64,000 nucleotides of DNA from Algibacter sp. L1A34. GTDB taxonomy: Bacteria; Bacteroidota; Bacteroidia; Flavobacteriales; Flavobacteriaceae. Position 1 is the first letter of the stretch. The number at the start of each line of letters is the position of its first letter. The position numbers and the translations under genes were made by a program. The stretch is from positions 3,362,001 through 3,426,000 of the forward strand of contig NZ_CP047029.1 of the NCBI RefSeq assembly GCF_009796805.1, in the 5' to 3' direction. A model generated the notes under the pieces. That model made no database searches. It worked only from the letters and a program-made list of their open reading frames with translations, and was not told the origin of the DNA. Positions 53,005 to 61,917 of the stretch are shown in pieces.

Positions 53005-55449
53005 TTAATCATTTCCTATTCTAATAATATCGGCAAATAAACCAGATGCTGTAACATCGGCACCAGCTCCGGCACCTTTAATTATCATAGGTTGTTTTGG
53101 GTAGCGTTGTGTGTAAAACATCACAATATTGTCGCTGCCTTCTAAATTATAAAAAGGGTGCCCTTCTGGAATTTCTTGTAAGCCTACACTGGCTTTTCCA
53201 TCATTAAACTGCGCTACATATTTTAACTGACAGTTGTTCGCTTTCGCGGAAGCATATAAACTTTGGTAATGCGCTTCGTCTTCAACTAAAGTTTGATAGA
53301 AATCATCAACAGTATCACTTTTTAATCCTGCTTCCGATAGGAAAGGTGCGTTTTTAATATCTTCTAAATTCATTTCAACACCACTCTCTCGGGCAAGAAT
53401 TAAAATTTTTCTAGCAACATCTACGCCACTTAAGTCTATTCTTGGATCTGGCTCAGTATATCCTTCAGCTCCAGCTTGTTTTACAACATCATAAAATTTT
53501 GTTTTATCTGTAAAATTATTAAAAACAAAGTTTAAACTTCCCGATAAAACGGCTTGAATAGAATTTACTTTATCTCCAGAAGCCATTAAATTATTAAGTG
53601 TATCTATTATAGGTAAACCTGCACCAACATTGGTTTCAAATAAATACGGTGCATTATATTTTAAAGATAATTCTTTTAATAATTTATAGTTTTTAAAATC
53701 ACTAGAACAGGCAATTTTATTGCACGCTACTACACCTATACTTTGGCGTAAGTACTTAGCATATAAGTCTGCAACATCTGCATTAGCCGTAACGTCTACA
53801 AAAATACTATTCCGTAAATTTAATGCTTTTGTGTTTTCAAAGAAACCTTGTAAAGTTGCTTTTTCACCATCTTCTAATTGGTCTTTCCAGTTTTTTAAAT
53901 CGATACCATCTTCATTAAAAATCATTTTTCTAGAATTAGATAATCCAGCAACACGAAGATTAATTTTAAGGTTATCTTTTAAATATTTTTTTTGTTGTTT
54001 TATTTGCTCAACTAAGCGCTCACCAACATTTCCAACGCCAGTAATAAATACATTTAGCTGTTTTGTTTTAGATTCAAAAAACTGTTCGTGTAATGTATTC
54101 AAGGCTTTTTTAACATCACTTTCTGCAATTACAGCAGAGATATTTTTTTCCGAAGCTCCTTGAGCAATAGCACGAATGTTAATATTATTCTTTCCTAAAG
54201 TACTAAACATTTTTCCGCTAATACCTTGGTGGTTTTTCATGTTATCACCAACAAGAGCAATAATAGAAAGTCCAGTTTCAACTATAATCGGATCAATTTT
54301 TTGTAAAGCAATTTCATTCTCAAAAGCAGTATCAATAGCTATTTGAGCAACTTCGGCTTCCTTGTCATCAATACCTAAACAGATAGAATGCTCAGAAGAT
54401 GCTTGAGTAATCATGATGATATTAATTTTTTCCTGTGAAAGCGTTTCAAACAAACGTCTAGAAAAACCTGGGATACCAACCATTCCACTACCTTGTAAAG
54501 TTAATAAAGCAATATTACTAATATTGCTAATTCCTTTAACAGGAGTCATTTCTTGAGTATTCTCATTAGAAATTACAGTACCTACATCATTAGGTGCCAT
54601 AGTATTTTTTATATGAATAGGAATTCCTAAACTCAAAACCGGTTGTACCGTTGGTGGGTATAATACTTTGGCTCCAAAATGCGATAATTCCATCGCCTCT
54701 TGATAGGATATTTTAGAAATAGGGTAGGCTTGTTTTACCATTCTTGGGTTGGTAGTATACATGCCACTAACATCTGTCCAAATTTCTAATTGATCTACTT
54801 TTAATGCTGCAGCAACAATAGCAGCTGTAAAATCTGATCCTCCACGACCAAGTGTAGTTTGTTCTCCTAGTTTAGATTTTGAAACAAAACCAGGTAAAAT
54901 TGTAATATTTTGAGATGCCGATTTAAAGTAGTCTTGAATATTAGCATTGGTTACTTTAAAATCAACTTCTGCTTTTGTGAAGTTAGAGTTAGTAACAACA
55001 AGCTCTTGAGAATTTTTTCTATCCGCCGATAACCCACGATTTTTCATCGTTTCAGCAATAATAAAAGAAGATAGTTTTTCACCAAAACTTACTAATTTAT
55101 CCGATGTTTTTGGAGATAATTCATTTATTAAGTAAATACCGCTAAGTAAATCTTCTAATTCTTGAAATTCATTATCAACCACTTGCGTAATTTTTTCACC
55201 ATTGCCTAAATTCAATTCATTTATAATATTGAAATGAATATCCTTTATCAAATTTAGCGTGTCTTTATAGCGAATATCTTTGTTTTGAGCTTGTTTACCA
55301 GTTAATAGTAATTTATCTGTAATACCACCAACAGCAGAAACTACACAAACTACAGCATCTGTTTTGCCATAATTTTCTAAAATATCGATAACTTTATTTA
55401 TGTTTTTTGAAGAACCTACAGAAGTTCCTCCAAATTTTAAAACTTTCAT
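53005..55449 (-). CDS. thrA: Bifunctional aspartate kinase / homoserine dehydrogenase
   Basis: An 814-residue fusion. N-terminal aspartokinase: KFGGTSVGSSKNI (residues 4-16), RGGSDFTAAIVA, followed by two ACT domains (~310-460). The C-terminal homoserine dehydrogenase begins ~465 with FITGVGNVGERL (NAD-binding loop), CNKIACSSDF, and ends GAGAGADVTASGLFADII. It catalyses the first and third steps of threonine/isoleucine synthesis, and feedback inhibition by threonine through the ACT domains is usual. Its start is 84 bp after a Thr/Ile-rich leader peptide frame on the same strand. It contains copy 4 of the 15-bp dispersed word near the 3' end. Confidence 0.95.
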   Translation of the reverse strand: MKVLKFGGTSVGSSKNINKVIDILENYGKTDAVVCVVSAVGGITDKLLLTGKQAQNKDIRYKDTLNLIKDIHFNIINELNLGNGEKITQVVDNEFQELEDLLSGIYLINELSPKTSDKLVSFGEKLSSFIIAETMKNRGLSADRKNSQELVVTNSNFTKAEVDFKVTNANIQDYFKSASQNITILPGFVSKSKLGEQTTLGRGGSDFTAAIVAAALKVDQLEIWTDVSGMYTTNPRMVKQAYPISKISYQEAMELSHFGAKVLYPPTVQPVLSLGIPIHIKNTMAPNDVGTVISNENTQEMTPVKGISNISNIALLTLQGSGMVGIPGFSRRLFETLSQEKINIIMITQASSEHSICLGIDDKEAEVAQIAIDTAFENEIALQKIDPIIVETGLSIIALVGDNMKNHQGISGKMFSTLGKNNINIRAIAQGASEKNISAVIAESDVKKALNTLHEQFFESKTKQLNVFITGVGNVGERLVEQIKQQKKYLKDNLKINLRVAGLSNSRKMIFNEDGIDLKNWKDQLEDGEKATLQGFFENTKALNLRNSIFVDVTANADVADLYAKYLRQSIGVVACNKIACSSDFKNYKLLKELSLKYNAPYLFETNVGAGLPIIDTLNNLMASGDKVNSIQAVLSGSLNFVFNNFTDKTKFYDVVKQAGAEGYTEPDPRIDLSGVDVARKILILARESGVEMNLEDIKNAPFLSEAGLKSDTVDDFYQTLVEDEAHYQSLYASAKANNCQLKYVAQFNDGKASVGLQEIPEGHPFYNLEGSDNIVMFYTQRYPKQPMIIKGAGAGADVTASGLFADIIRIGND
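53237..53251 (-). repeat. Dispersed 15-bp word, copy 4 (inside thrA)
   Basis: TTCGCTTTCGCGGAA on the plus strand; on the coding strand TTCCGCGAAAGCGAA, read Ser-Ala-Lys-Ala-Asn in YASAKANNCQ. Same reading frame and same peptide as the copy in dnaX. Confidence 0.75.
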
Positions 55450-55470
55450 GTTTTAATGAATTGAAAAATT

Positions 55471-55551
55471 AAAAAAAAATATTGTGATTATGCGATTTTT
55501 AAAATCGCAAATATTGTCCGAAGAATATATAATTAGTAACCCCAAAGGGTT
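55471..55551 (-). promoter_or_regulatory. Candidate threonine attenuator (stems and T-run) before thrA
   Basis: Downstream of the leader peptide on the minus strand: AACCC/GGGTT stem over the end of the leader (55538-55551), an AATAT/ATATT stem around CTTCGG (~55512-55530), a GCGATTTT/AAAATCGC stem (55492-55508), then a T9 run (minus strand, 55471-55479). The last stem lies 12 bases from the T-run, so its terminator quality is moderate. Mutually exclusive pairing is likely, as expected for ribosome-stalling attenuation, but I have not folded it. Confidence 0.5.
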
Positions 55552-55640
55552 GTAATGTTTGTAGTTGTAGCCAAAATAATAGCCGTTCCTTTTGTAGAAA
55601 AAGAAATAGTAGCGTTTGTATTTTGGTTGAAATGATTCAT
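55533..55640 (-). CDS. Thr/Ile-rich leader peptide of the thrABC operon
   Basis: A 35-residue frame (36 codons with stop) on the minus strand just before thrA, too short to be seen by usual gene finders. Nine of 35 residues are Thr and four are Ile. The second half reads AIILATTTNITTLWGY, with five Thr and an Ile in residues 25-31 (TTTNITT). Thr and Ile are the products of the pathway, so low charged tRNA would stall the ribosome here. A -7 element TACTTTTG lies upstream (55668 to 55661), leaving a 16-base leader. Bacteroidetes have few described amino-acid attenuators, so this is a notable find. Confidence 0.7.
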   Translation of the reverse strand: MNHFNQNTNATISFSTKGTAIILATTTNITTLWGY

Positions 55641-55660
55641 TATTGTTATATAATACACTT

Positions 55661-55668
55661 CAAAAGTA
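55661..55668 (-). promoter_or_regulatory. -7 element of the threonine operon promoter
   Basis: On the minus strand TACTTTTG (55668 to 55661) matches TAnnTTTG exactly. Predicted start ~55656, 16 bases before the leader peptide ATG. No clear -33 TTTG (TTTT at the right distance). Confidence 0.5.
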
Positions 55669-55792
55669 TTACTTTTAGCCTTATAAAAAAACTAAAATAA
55701 ATTTTTTATAGAATTCTTATATAGATTGAGTTTTCATAGAAAAAAAACGACAAACTTTAATAAGAATTGAAAATTCAATAATAAAAAGATTA

Positions 55793-57346
55793 ATGAAAAT
55801 ATTTTCAAAAGAACAAATTTACGAAGGCGATAAAATTACTGCGGAAAAACAAGAAATCTCGTCAACAGATTTAATGGAACGAGCGGGAAGTCAGATTTTT
55901 AATTGGATCGATTTACGCATGCAAGGTGCACAAGTACCAATACATGTTTTTTGCGGTATAGGAAACAATGGTGGCGATGGATTAGTATTGGCAAGACATT
56001 TGATACTTGCTGGTTATAATGTAAATACCTTTGTAGTGAATTGTAGTGATAAACGATCTAAAGATTTTTTAATTAATTACGATCGCGTTAAAAATGTTAC
56101 CAAAAATTGGCCTACACTCTTAAGTTGCACTGAAGATTTTCCTGAAATAAAGGCAGAAGACATTATTGTTGATTGTGTTTTTGGAATAGGATTAAACAGG
56201 CCTGTTGATGAATGGGTTAAGAATTTATTTATTCACTTTAGAGCTTCGAAAGCATTTACATTATCTGTCGATATTCCTTCTGGATTATACACAGATAAAG
56301 CCATCACAGATGAAGATGCTGTTGTTTATGCAGGTTATACCCTTAGTTTTGCTTCGCCTAAATTGGTGTTCTTTTTACCGGAAACAGCTAAGTTTACAGT
56401 ACAATGGGAAGTTTTAGATATTGGTTTAGATCCAGAGTTTTTATCTGCAACACAAACCGATGTTCAGTTAATTGGTAAAAATGAAATATTACCTAATTAC
56501 ATTCCGCGAGATAAATATTCACATAAAGGTCAATTTGGACATGCATTAATTATTGGTGGAAGTTACGGCAAAATAGGAGCGGTAACTTTAGCGAGTCGTT
56601 CAGCACTTTCAGCAGGGTCAGGATTAGTTACTGCTTATATTCCTAAATGTGGATATACCATTTTGCAGACCGCATTGCCAGAAGCGATGGTTTTAACCGA
56701 TGTTGATGATGAAAACATAACCAACATTAACTTTACCATTAAACCTACAGTTATTGGTATAGGAATTGGTATTGGTACCGATTCTAAGACGAAAAAAGCA
56801 TTTAAAGTCTTTTTGAAAGCAAATAAAACGCCTTTAGTTGTAGATGCCGATGCGATTAATATTTTGGCTAAAAGGAAAAGTTTACTAAAATTATTACCTC
56901 CAGAAAGTATTTTAACGCCACATCCAAAAGAGTTAAAACGATTAATTGGACCATGGGAAAATGATTTTGATAAGTTAGAAAAGGTAAAAGCATTTTCTAA
57001 TTTATACAAGGTAATTGTTGTAATAAAAGGAGCAAATACTATAACGGTATTCGATGATACACTGTATGTGAATACTACAGGGAACCCTGGATTATCTACC
57101 GCAGGAAGTGGCGATGTTTTAACGGGTATTATTACTGGATTAATCGCTCAAAGTTACCATCCTGTAGTTGCATCAATTTTTGGTGTTTATTTACATGGAA
57201 AATCTGCCGATATTGCTGTTGAAAACTATGGCTATCAGAGTTTAATTGCTAGCCACGTTATAGATTATTTAGGCGAAGCGTTTATAGATCTATTTACGCA
57301 GCCTGAGCAACCTGAACAAGTTGAAGCAGAGCAACCAAAACCTTAA
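55793..57346 (+). CDS. nnrD: Bifunctional NAD(P)HX epimerase / ADP-dependent NAD(P)HX dehydratase
   Basis: A 517-residue fusion. Residues ~1-215 are the YjeF_N epimerase domain (MERAGSQIFNWI, GIGNNGGDGLVLARHL, VDCVFGIGLNRPV). Residues ~230-500 are the ribokinase-like dehydratase (GHALIIGGSYGKIGAVTLAS, DADAINILA, TPHPKELKRLIG, STAGSGDVLTGIITGLIAQ). It repairs hydrated NAD(P)H by epimerising and dehydrating it. The C-terminus has a short EQPEQVEAEQPKP tail. Stand-alone gene, divergent from thrA, with its own terminator downstream. Confidence 0.95.
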   Translation: MKIFSKEQIYEGDKITAEKQEISSTDLMERAGSQIFNWIDLRMQGAQVPIHVFCGIGNNGGDGLVLARHLILAGYNVNTFVVNCSDKRSKDFLINYDRVKNVTKNWPTLLSCTEDFPEIKAEDIIVDCVFGIGLNRPVDEWVKNLFIHFRASKAFTLSVDIPSGLYTDKAITDEDAVVYAGYTLSFASPKLVFFLPETAKFTVQWEVLDIGLDPEFLSATQTDVQLIGKNEILPNYIPRDKYSHKGQFGHALIIGGSYGKIGAVTLASRSALSAGSGLVTAYIPKCGYTILQTALPEAMVLTDVDDENITNINFTIKPTVIGIGIGIGTDSKTKKAFKVFLKANKTPLVVDADAINILAKRKSLLKLLPPESILTPHPKELKRLIGPWENDFDKLEKVKAFSNLYKVIVVIKGANTITVFDDTLYVNTTGNPGLSTAGSGDVLTGIITGLIAQSYHPVVASIFGVYLHGKSADIAVENYGYQSLIASHVIDYLGEAFIDLFTQPEQPEQVEAEQPKP

Positions 57347-57372
57347 ATTAATTTCAATAGTATAAAAAATAG

Positions 57373-57402
57373 TGCCCATTACAACAATTGTTATAATGGG
57401 CA
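57373..57402. terminator. Bidirectional terminator after nnrD
   Basis: TGCCCATT (57373-57380) pairs perfectly with AATGGGCA (57395-57402), extended by a short AT stem, and followed by T8 (57412-57419). It separates nnrD from the convergent TlpA-like operon. Confidence 0.8.
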
Positions 57403-57446
57403 TTATTTATGTTTTTTTTGAAAATAGGTATACCTATAGCAAATTT

Positions 57447-58823
57447 TTAAATATTCAATGAATTAAACAAGGTAATCAACCTAGAATCCGAAGGTCTAGG
57501 AGCGTTTGTTTCTACAATGTTTCCTTCTGGATCAATTAATATAAACCTTGGAATACCTTTAATTTGATAATCCTTAACAAAATTTGAATCCCAATTATTA
57601 TCCGCAAATAATTGTACACCTTTTAAGTCTTTATCTGTTACTGTTTTTTTCCATTTGTTAAAGTCTGATGCTTTATCAATTGAAATACTTACAAATTCTA
57701 TGTTTTTACCGTGATATTGCTCTTCAACTTTTTTCAAAGAAGGAATTTCTTTAACACAAGGGCCACACCATGTTGCCCAAACATCGATATAAACAAATTT
57801 ACCTTTTAGATCATCTAAAGAGGTTGTTCCTCCTTCGTGATTTTTATAATCGATAAATTTTGGAGAAGCATTTCCCGCAACTAAGCCGGCTATCCTTTTG
57901 TATTTTTTATCTATTATTTCGTTGTTTTCTTCATTTGTAGAATTTTCAGAATACAATGTGTAGAGTATTTTTGCATTCGAACTTGATTCTAAAAATTTAT
58001 TAGTGAAATCGAATAAAAGTTTATTCTTTATAGTTTCATTTTCTATAGCGCTTACGGTCTCTATAAAAGCAACATCGTTTGCAATAACATCTTGTTTTGC
58101 CTTTTTTTCAGATTTATCAGTGTAATGTAATGCAACAATGTCTTTATAACTATTAGAAAAGTTAAAATCATTTTCATTATTATAATCTAGATCATTCATT
58201 TCATTTAGAAAATCTTCCGAAACCTTAAAATCTTGTTCTTTTGTAAAGTAAATATGTGCACGCTCGTAACGTAAAAGCCAATTGTAATAGTCGTAATTAA
58301 TATTGCGTTTTTCATTAGAAACATAATCAGCAGGAATTCCTTCTGTATTTACTAATTCGAGTTCTTGATCTTTTATTATTCTCTGCAATAGAGCTTTGTA
58401 ATCAGCTTCATTTTTTGAAAACGTTTCATTCGGGCTACCTAAATGTTTTGCGAATATCTGTTTTTTACCGAACAAATAATTACTTATTTCCGAACCTTTT
58501 CCAGAAATTTTAACGGTATTAAAAATATCTTTTGCATCGTAATTAATATTTATGCTATCACCTGGTTTTACATTTAATTGTAAAGGTTGTCTATCAATAT
58601 ATAGCGAGTAATTTGCATTATCAGTAGTTAACGTATCAATAAAATGCCCGTCGCTAGAAATGTTTATGCTATGCTTAGAATTAAAACTATCACCAGAAAC
58701 TATGGTAAGCGCGCTTGCTGTATTATTAGAAATTTCACCGGTAATAATGGCGTAATCTCGGTTAGTGTTTTTATTACACGCCGTTATCGCTAAAGCAAGT
58801 AGGAGGTAAGTTCCTTTATTCAT
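57447..58823 (-). CDS. TlpA-like thioredoxin-fold lipoprotein
   Basis: A 458-residue protein. The N-terminal hydrophobic MNKGTYLLLALAITACNKN ends in a lipobox Cys (TAC|N), so it is a probable outer- or inner-membrane lipoprotein. A DUF4369-type beta domain (~25-115) is followed by a helical middle and a C-terminal thioredoxin domain (~320-458; VYIDVWATWCGPCVKEIPSL with redox CxxC, KGIPRFILIDPEGN with cis-Pro). This architecture is common in Bacteroidetes for periplasmic thiol-disulfide reductases. Last gene of a five-gene minus-strand operon. Confidence 0.85.
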   Translation of the reverse strand: MNKGTYLLLALAITACNKNTNRDYAIITGEISNNTASALTIVSGDSFNSKHSINISSDGHFIDTLTTDNANYSLYIDRQPLQLNVKPGDSININYDAKDIFNTVKISGKGSEISNYLFGKKQIFAKHLGSPNETFSKNEADYKALLQRIIKDQELELVNTEGIPADYVSNEKRNINYDYYNWLLRYERAHIYFTKEQDFKVSEDFLNEMNDLDYNNENDFNFSNSYKDIVALHYTDKSEKKAKQDVIANDVAFIETVSAIENETIKNKLLFDFTNKFLESSSNAKILYTLYSENSTNEENNEIIDKKYKRIAGLVAGNASPKFIDYKNHEGGTTSLDDLKGKFVYIDVWATWCGPCVKEIPSLKKVEEQYHGKNIEFVSISIDKASDFNKWKKTVTDKDLKGVQLFADNNWDSNFVKDYQIKGIPRFILIDPEGNIVETNAPRPSDSRLITLFNSLNI

Positions 58824-58838
58824 TTTTCTTTTAAGATT

Positions 58839-59693
58839 TTATAATTTATGAGTTAACGTTTCATACGTTACAATTTCTGGAATAATATTTAATGCAAACA
58901 ATTCTTTTTGCACATGGTTTAGTGTTTCTTTATCTATTAGTTCTTGAGACCATTCGGTAATACTTAACCATTCTTGAACATCTTCTAATTGCTGTTCATA
59001 ACGATTTGCAATGGTTTTATCAATACTAGGAATCTCTTTAAATTCTTCGGTAGTATTGTTAATTATTTTAAGTATTGTTTTTAATTCAGCTTCATTGTTT
59101 TTAATAAAATCTTCGCGAACTGCAATAACAAAGCAAGGCCATGGCGACGGACAATTATCTATACGTCTAAAAACACCACTATCAACCAATGGCTTTGTGG
59201 TAAATTTTTCCCATAAAAAATAATCACCTTTTCCTTTAGTTAAACCTTCTACAGCGCCATCAAGATTTTTTATAACTTCAAAATCAAGATCTTTTTCTAA
59301 ATCCCAATTATTATTTTGGGCATTTATATATGCCATTAAATGAGATCCAGAACCATAACGACTAATAGCAGCTTTTGTTCCTTTTAAATCTTCTACCGTT
59401 TTATATGTTGAATTTTGAGCTACATGAACGCCCCAATTTAAAGGTGTTTGTACAAATGTTTGTACAATTTTACTTGGGTTTCCCGCAATAATATCTTTTA
59501 CAATACCTTCGGTAAGTATAACGGCAATATCGATATCACCATCTCTTAAAGCCTTACACATGGCTCCAGTACCTCCATAATAATCATGCCAACGCAAATT
59601 GATGTTTTCGTCTTTGTATTCACCATTTTTAAGGGTTAAATACCAGGCTAAATTAAAATGCTCTGGCACACCGCCTATATTTACTTTTTTCAT
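58839..59693 (-). CDS. Periplasmic-binding-protein-like protein without signal peptide (NMT1/THI5-like)
   Basis: A 284-residue type II solute-binding fold. It starts MKKVNIGGVPEHFNLAWYLTLKNGEYKDE, then GGTGAMCKALRDGDIDIAV, AISRYGSGSHLMAYIN and a hinge with GKGDYFLWEKFTTKPLVDSG. There is no signal peptide, lipobox or transmembrane segment, and no ABC permease or ATPase gene is nearby. So it is either a cytosolic ligand-binding or enzymatic protein (as in THI5-type) or an exported protein with a misread start; no upstream in-frame start adds a signal. It is 12 bp from the nucleoside phosphorylase. Confidence 0.75.
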   Translation of the reverse strand: MKKVNIGGVPEHFNLAWYLTLKNGEYKDENINLRWHDYYGGTGAMCKALRDGDIDIAVILTEGIVKDIIAGNPSKIVQTFVQTPLNWGVHVAQNSTYKTVEDLKGTKAAISRYGSGSHLMAYINAQNNNWDLEKDLDFEVIKNLDGAVEGLTKGKGDYFLWEKFTTKPLVDSGVFRRIDNCPSPWPCFVIAVREDFIKNNEAELKTILKIINNTTEEFKEIPSIDKTIANRYEQQLEDVQEWLSITEWSQELIDKETLNHVQKELFALNIIPEIVTYETLTHKL

Positions 59694-59705
59694 GTTTATG
59701 AATTA

Positions 59706-60581
59706 CTATTCAACAATCTTATTAAGTGAAAATTGAATTAAATTGTTAATTACTTGTTTAGGATCTTTACTGAAAGTACCATTTGCACGATTGGCAATAA
59801 TGGCGTTTAGTGAAACCGCACGATGGCCTAATAGTTTAGATAAACCATATATAGCCGATGTTTCCATTTCTAGATTTGTAAAACGGTAATCTTTAAATTT
59901 GAAAGAATCTATTTTTTTGTTTAAGCCTGAGTCTTGAAGCTCTAAACGAAGTACGCGACCCTGTGGACCATAAAAACCGTTTGCCGTAACTGTTATGCCT
60001 TTAAAAACTTTTTGATTTGCATCTTGAAATTTCTCTGCTAAACTATTACTATTTTCTACAATAATTGGTCTTGCTTTATTCTTACTCCAATCACTTTGCT
60101 CAATAAAAGCATCTTCAATTTCCGGATGCGAAATACTTTCTGTTTTATATGAATGCAGCGTGCCATTAATATCCAAACCATGAGAACTCAACACAATTGA
60201 ATCTACAGGAATATCGCTTTGTAAAGATCCAGAAGTACCAACCCTTATAATATCAAGACTTACTAGTTCTTTATTAACTTCTCTGGTTTCAAGATTTATG
60301 TTTACAAGAGCATCCAATTCATTTAGAACAATATCTATATTATCAGGACCAATTCCTGTTGAAATTACTGATAAACGTTTGCCTTTATAAAGACCTGTTT
60401 GGGTTTTAAACTCACGCTTATGCGTTGTAAATTCTATAGAATCGAAGTGTTGTGTTATTTTAGAAACACGATCGGGATCACCAACAAGTATAATAGTTCT
60501 TGCTATGTTTTCTGGTTTCAGATTTAGATGATAAACGCTACCATCAGGATTTAATATAAGTTCAGATTCTTTAATTGGCAT
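59706..60581 (-). CDS. Nucleoside phosphorylase (uridine phosphorylase-like)
   Basis: A 291-residue PNP_UDP_1 protein: AIILVGDPDRVSKI-type start (TIILVGDPDRVSKITQHF), STGIGPDNIDIVLNEL, RVGTSGSLQSDIPVDSIVLS and NLEMETSAIYGLSKLLGHR. It cleaves nucleosides with phosphate to a free base and sugar-1-phosphate. Substrate (uridine versus other) is not set. It is directly joined (no gap) to the DUF1835 gene. Confidence 0.88.
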   Translation of the reverse strand: MPIKESELILNPDGSVYHLNLKPENIARTIILVGDPDRVSKITQHFDSIEFTTHKREFKTQTGLYKGKRLSVISTGIGPDNIDIVLNELDALVNINLETREVNKELVSLDIIRVGTSGSLQSDIPVDSIVLSSHGLDINGTLHSYKTESISHPEIEDAFIEQSDWSKNKARPIIVENSNSLAEKFQDANQKVFKGITVTANGFYGPQGRVLRLELQDSGLNKKIDSFKFKDYRFTNLEMETSAIYGLSKLLGHRAVSLNAIIANRANGTFSKDPKQVINNLIQFSLNKIVE

Positions 60582-61514
60582 CTATACGGTTTTTATTAGT
60601 TTGTTTAATTTTTTATCAAACTCAAAATCATGCTTTTTAATACCACCATAAATCATTTGATTATTTAGTTCGGCAGAAAAATTATGTTTGCCCAAAAGCG
60701 CTTCATGACCTTTTGTATTTAATGTAAGACTATTTTCTTCTTCCGTAAAGAAAATATTTAATTTTTCTATAATCCTGGTTAGTTGAAGTTCTGCATATCC
60801 ATAATATCCTTGATAGTTTAAGGCATAACCTAATAAATGATGTTTGGATTTTATGGTGTTATTATTTACAATTAATAATATATTGCGCTCTAAAATATTA
60901 AGGCCATCTACGGAATCAGGAAAGCGCTCTAAATGCGCTTTTAAACAATTACTTAAATAGGCGAAATTAGAGGGTTTTACTATATAAGGTTTTAATAAAT
61001 TATGATCTTTACCACAATAAATTCCCCAAACGCTAGTAACAAAATCGATGTCCTCAGGTTTTAAAAGCACTTTGTTTTCATAATGACTTAAAAACTGTTC
61101 TTTACTTATCTCTGCTAAGTTTTGTAGATTTTTACTGCCTTTAATACGTCCGCTACAAACTAAATATATGGGGAGTTTAATTTTTTCTTGATGTAAAAGA
61201 TTAATTGCAGTTATCATGTTAATATGGCAAAATAGATCGTACCCAAACCATAAAACAATATGGGAATACTTGTCATTGGCATCATTAAGCTTTTTTATTT
61301 CAGTATTAACCTTCTTTAAGTCTAAATCAATATCGTAAAAATCGTTAAAAAATTTAGATCTTAGATCTATAAATTCTTGATTTCTTATTTGCTCTACAGT
61401 TGGCCCTTCGCAAAACATTTCTTGTAATGTAAAACGTTCACCCTCTATTTTTAATTCATTTAACCTAGAAGTTACTCGACCTCCATTGGTGATATGTAAT
61501 ATTTTTTTGCTCAT
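60582..61514 (-). CDS. DUF1835 domain protein
   Basis: A 310-residue cytosolic protein of the DUF1835 family: MSKKILHITNGGRVTSRLNEL-like start and EGERFTLQEMFCEGPTVEQIR. A second conserved part (~165-235) is probably DUF3658-like. The family has no described activity. It shares an operon with a SUI1-like factor (gap 3 bp upstream), so a nucleic acid or translation link is possible. Confidence 0.8.
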   Translation of the reverse strand: MSKKILHITNGGRVTSRLNELKIEGERFTLQEMFCEGPTVEQIRNQEFIDLRSKFFNDFYDIDLDLKKVNTEIKKLNDANDKYSHIVLWFGYDLFCHINMITAINLLHQEKIKLPIYLVCSGRIKGSKNLQNLAEISKEQFLSHYENKVLLKPEDIDFVTSVWGIYCGKDHNLLKPYIVKPSNFAYLSNCLKAHLERFPDSVDGLNILERNILLIVNNNTIKSKHHLLGYALNYQGYYGYAELQLTRIIEKLNIFFTEEENSLTLNTKGHEALLGKHNFSAELNNQMIYGGIKKHDFEFDKKLNKLIKTV

Positions 61515-61517
61515 AAG

Positions 61518-61847
61518 TTATCCTCCAACGCGTTTTACATTAAATCCTTTTTCTTTTAACATAGCCATAATTTTATCTCTGTAATCGCCTTGAATAATTA
61601 TTTTATCGTCCTTAAAACTTCCACCAACACTAAGTTTTGTTTTAATTTCTTTAGCTAAAATTTTAAAATCTTCTGTAGCTCCAGTATAGCCTTCTAAAAT
61701 GGTTATTGGCTTACCTTTTCGCTTTTCGTATTTGCAAAGAATAGGATCATCTTGCATCCAAATATCAGAAGTTTTCTGCTCACTTTCGGGAGTTTCTTCT
61801 TCAATATGTTCTGGAAAGAGGTTTTTTAATTGGTCTTGTAAATCCAT
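61518..61847 (-). CDS. SUI1/eIF1-like translation factor (YciH family)
   Basis: A 109-residue protein. Residues ~35-109 show the SUI1 domain: LCKYEKRKGKPITILEGYTG, IKTKLSVGGSFKDDKIIIQGDYRDKIMAML and the end GFNVKRVGG. Bacterial YciH/SUI1 proteins discriminate start codons in vitro and are otherwise of unclear use. First gene of the five-gene operon that runs to the TlpA-like protein. Confidence 0.9.
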   Translation of the reverse strand: MDLQDQLKNLFPEHIEEETPESEQKTSDIWMQDDPILCKYEKRKGKPITILEGYTGATEDFKILAKEIKTKLSVGGSFKDDKIIIQGDYRDKIMAMLKEKGFNVKRVGG

Positions 61848-61917
61848 ATTTTATTTTTGGGTGGCAGTATAAGTCGCATTCATTTGTTTTTCAACTAAAA
61901 ACTACAACTAAGGTCTT

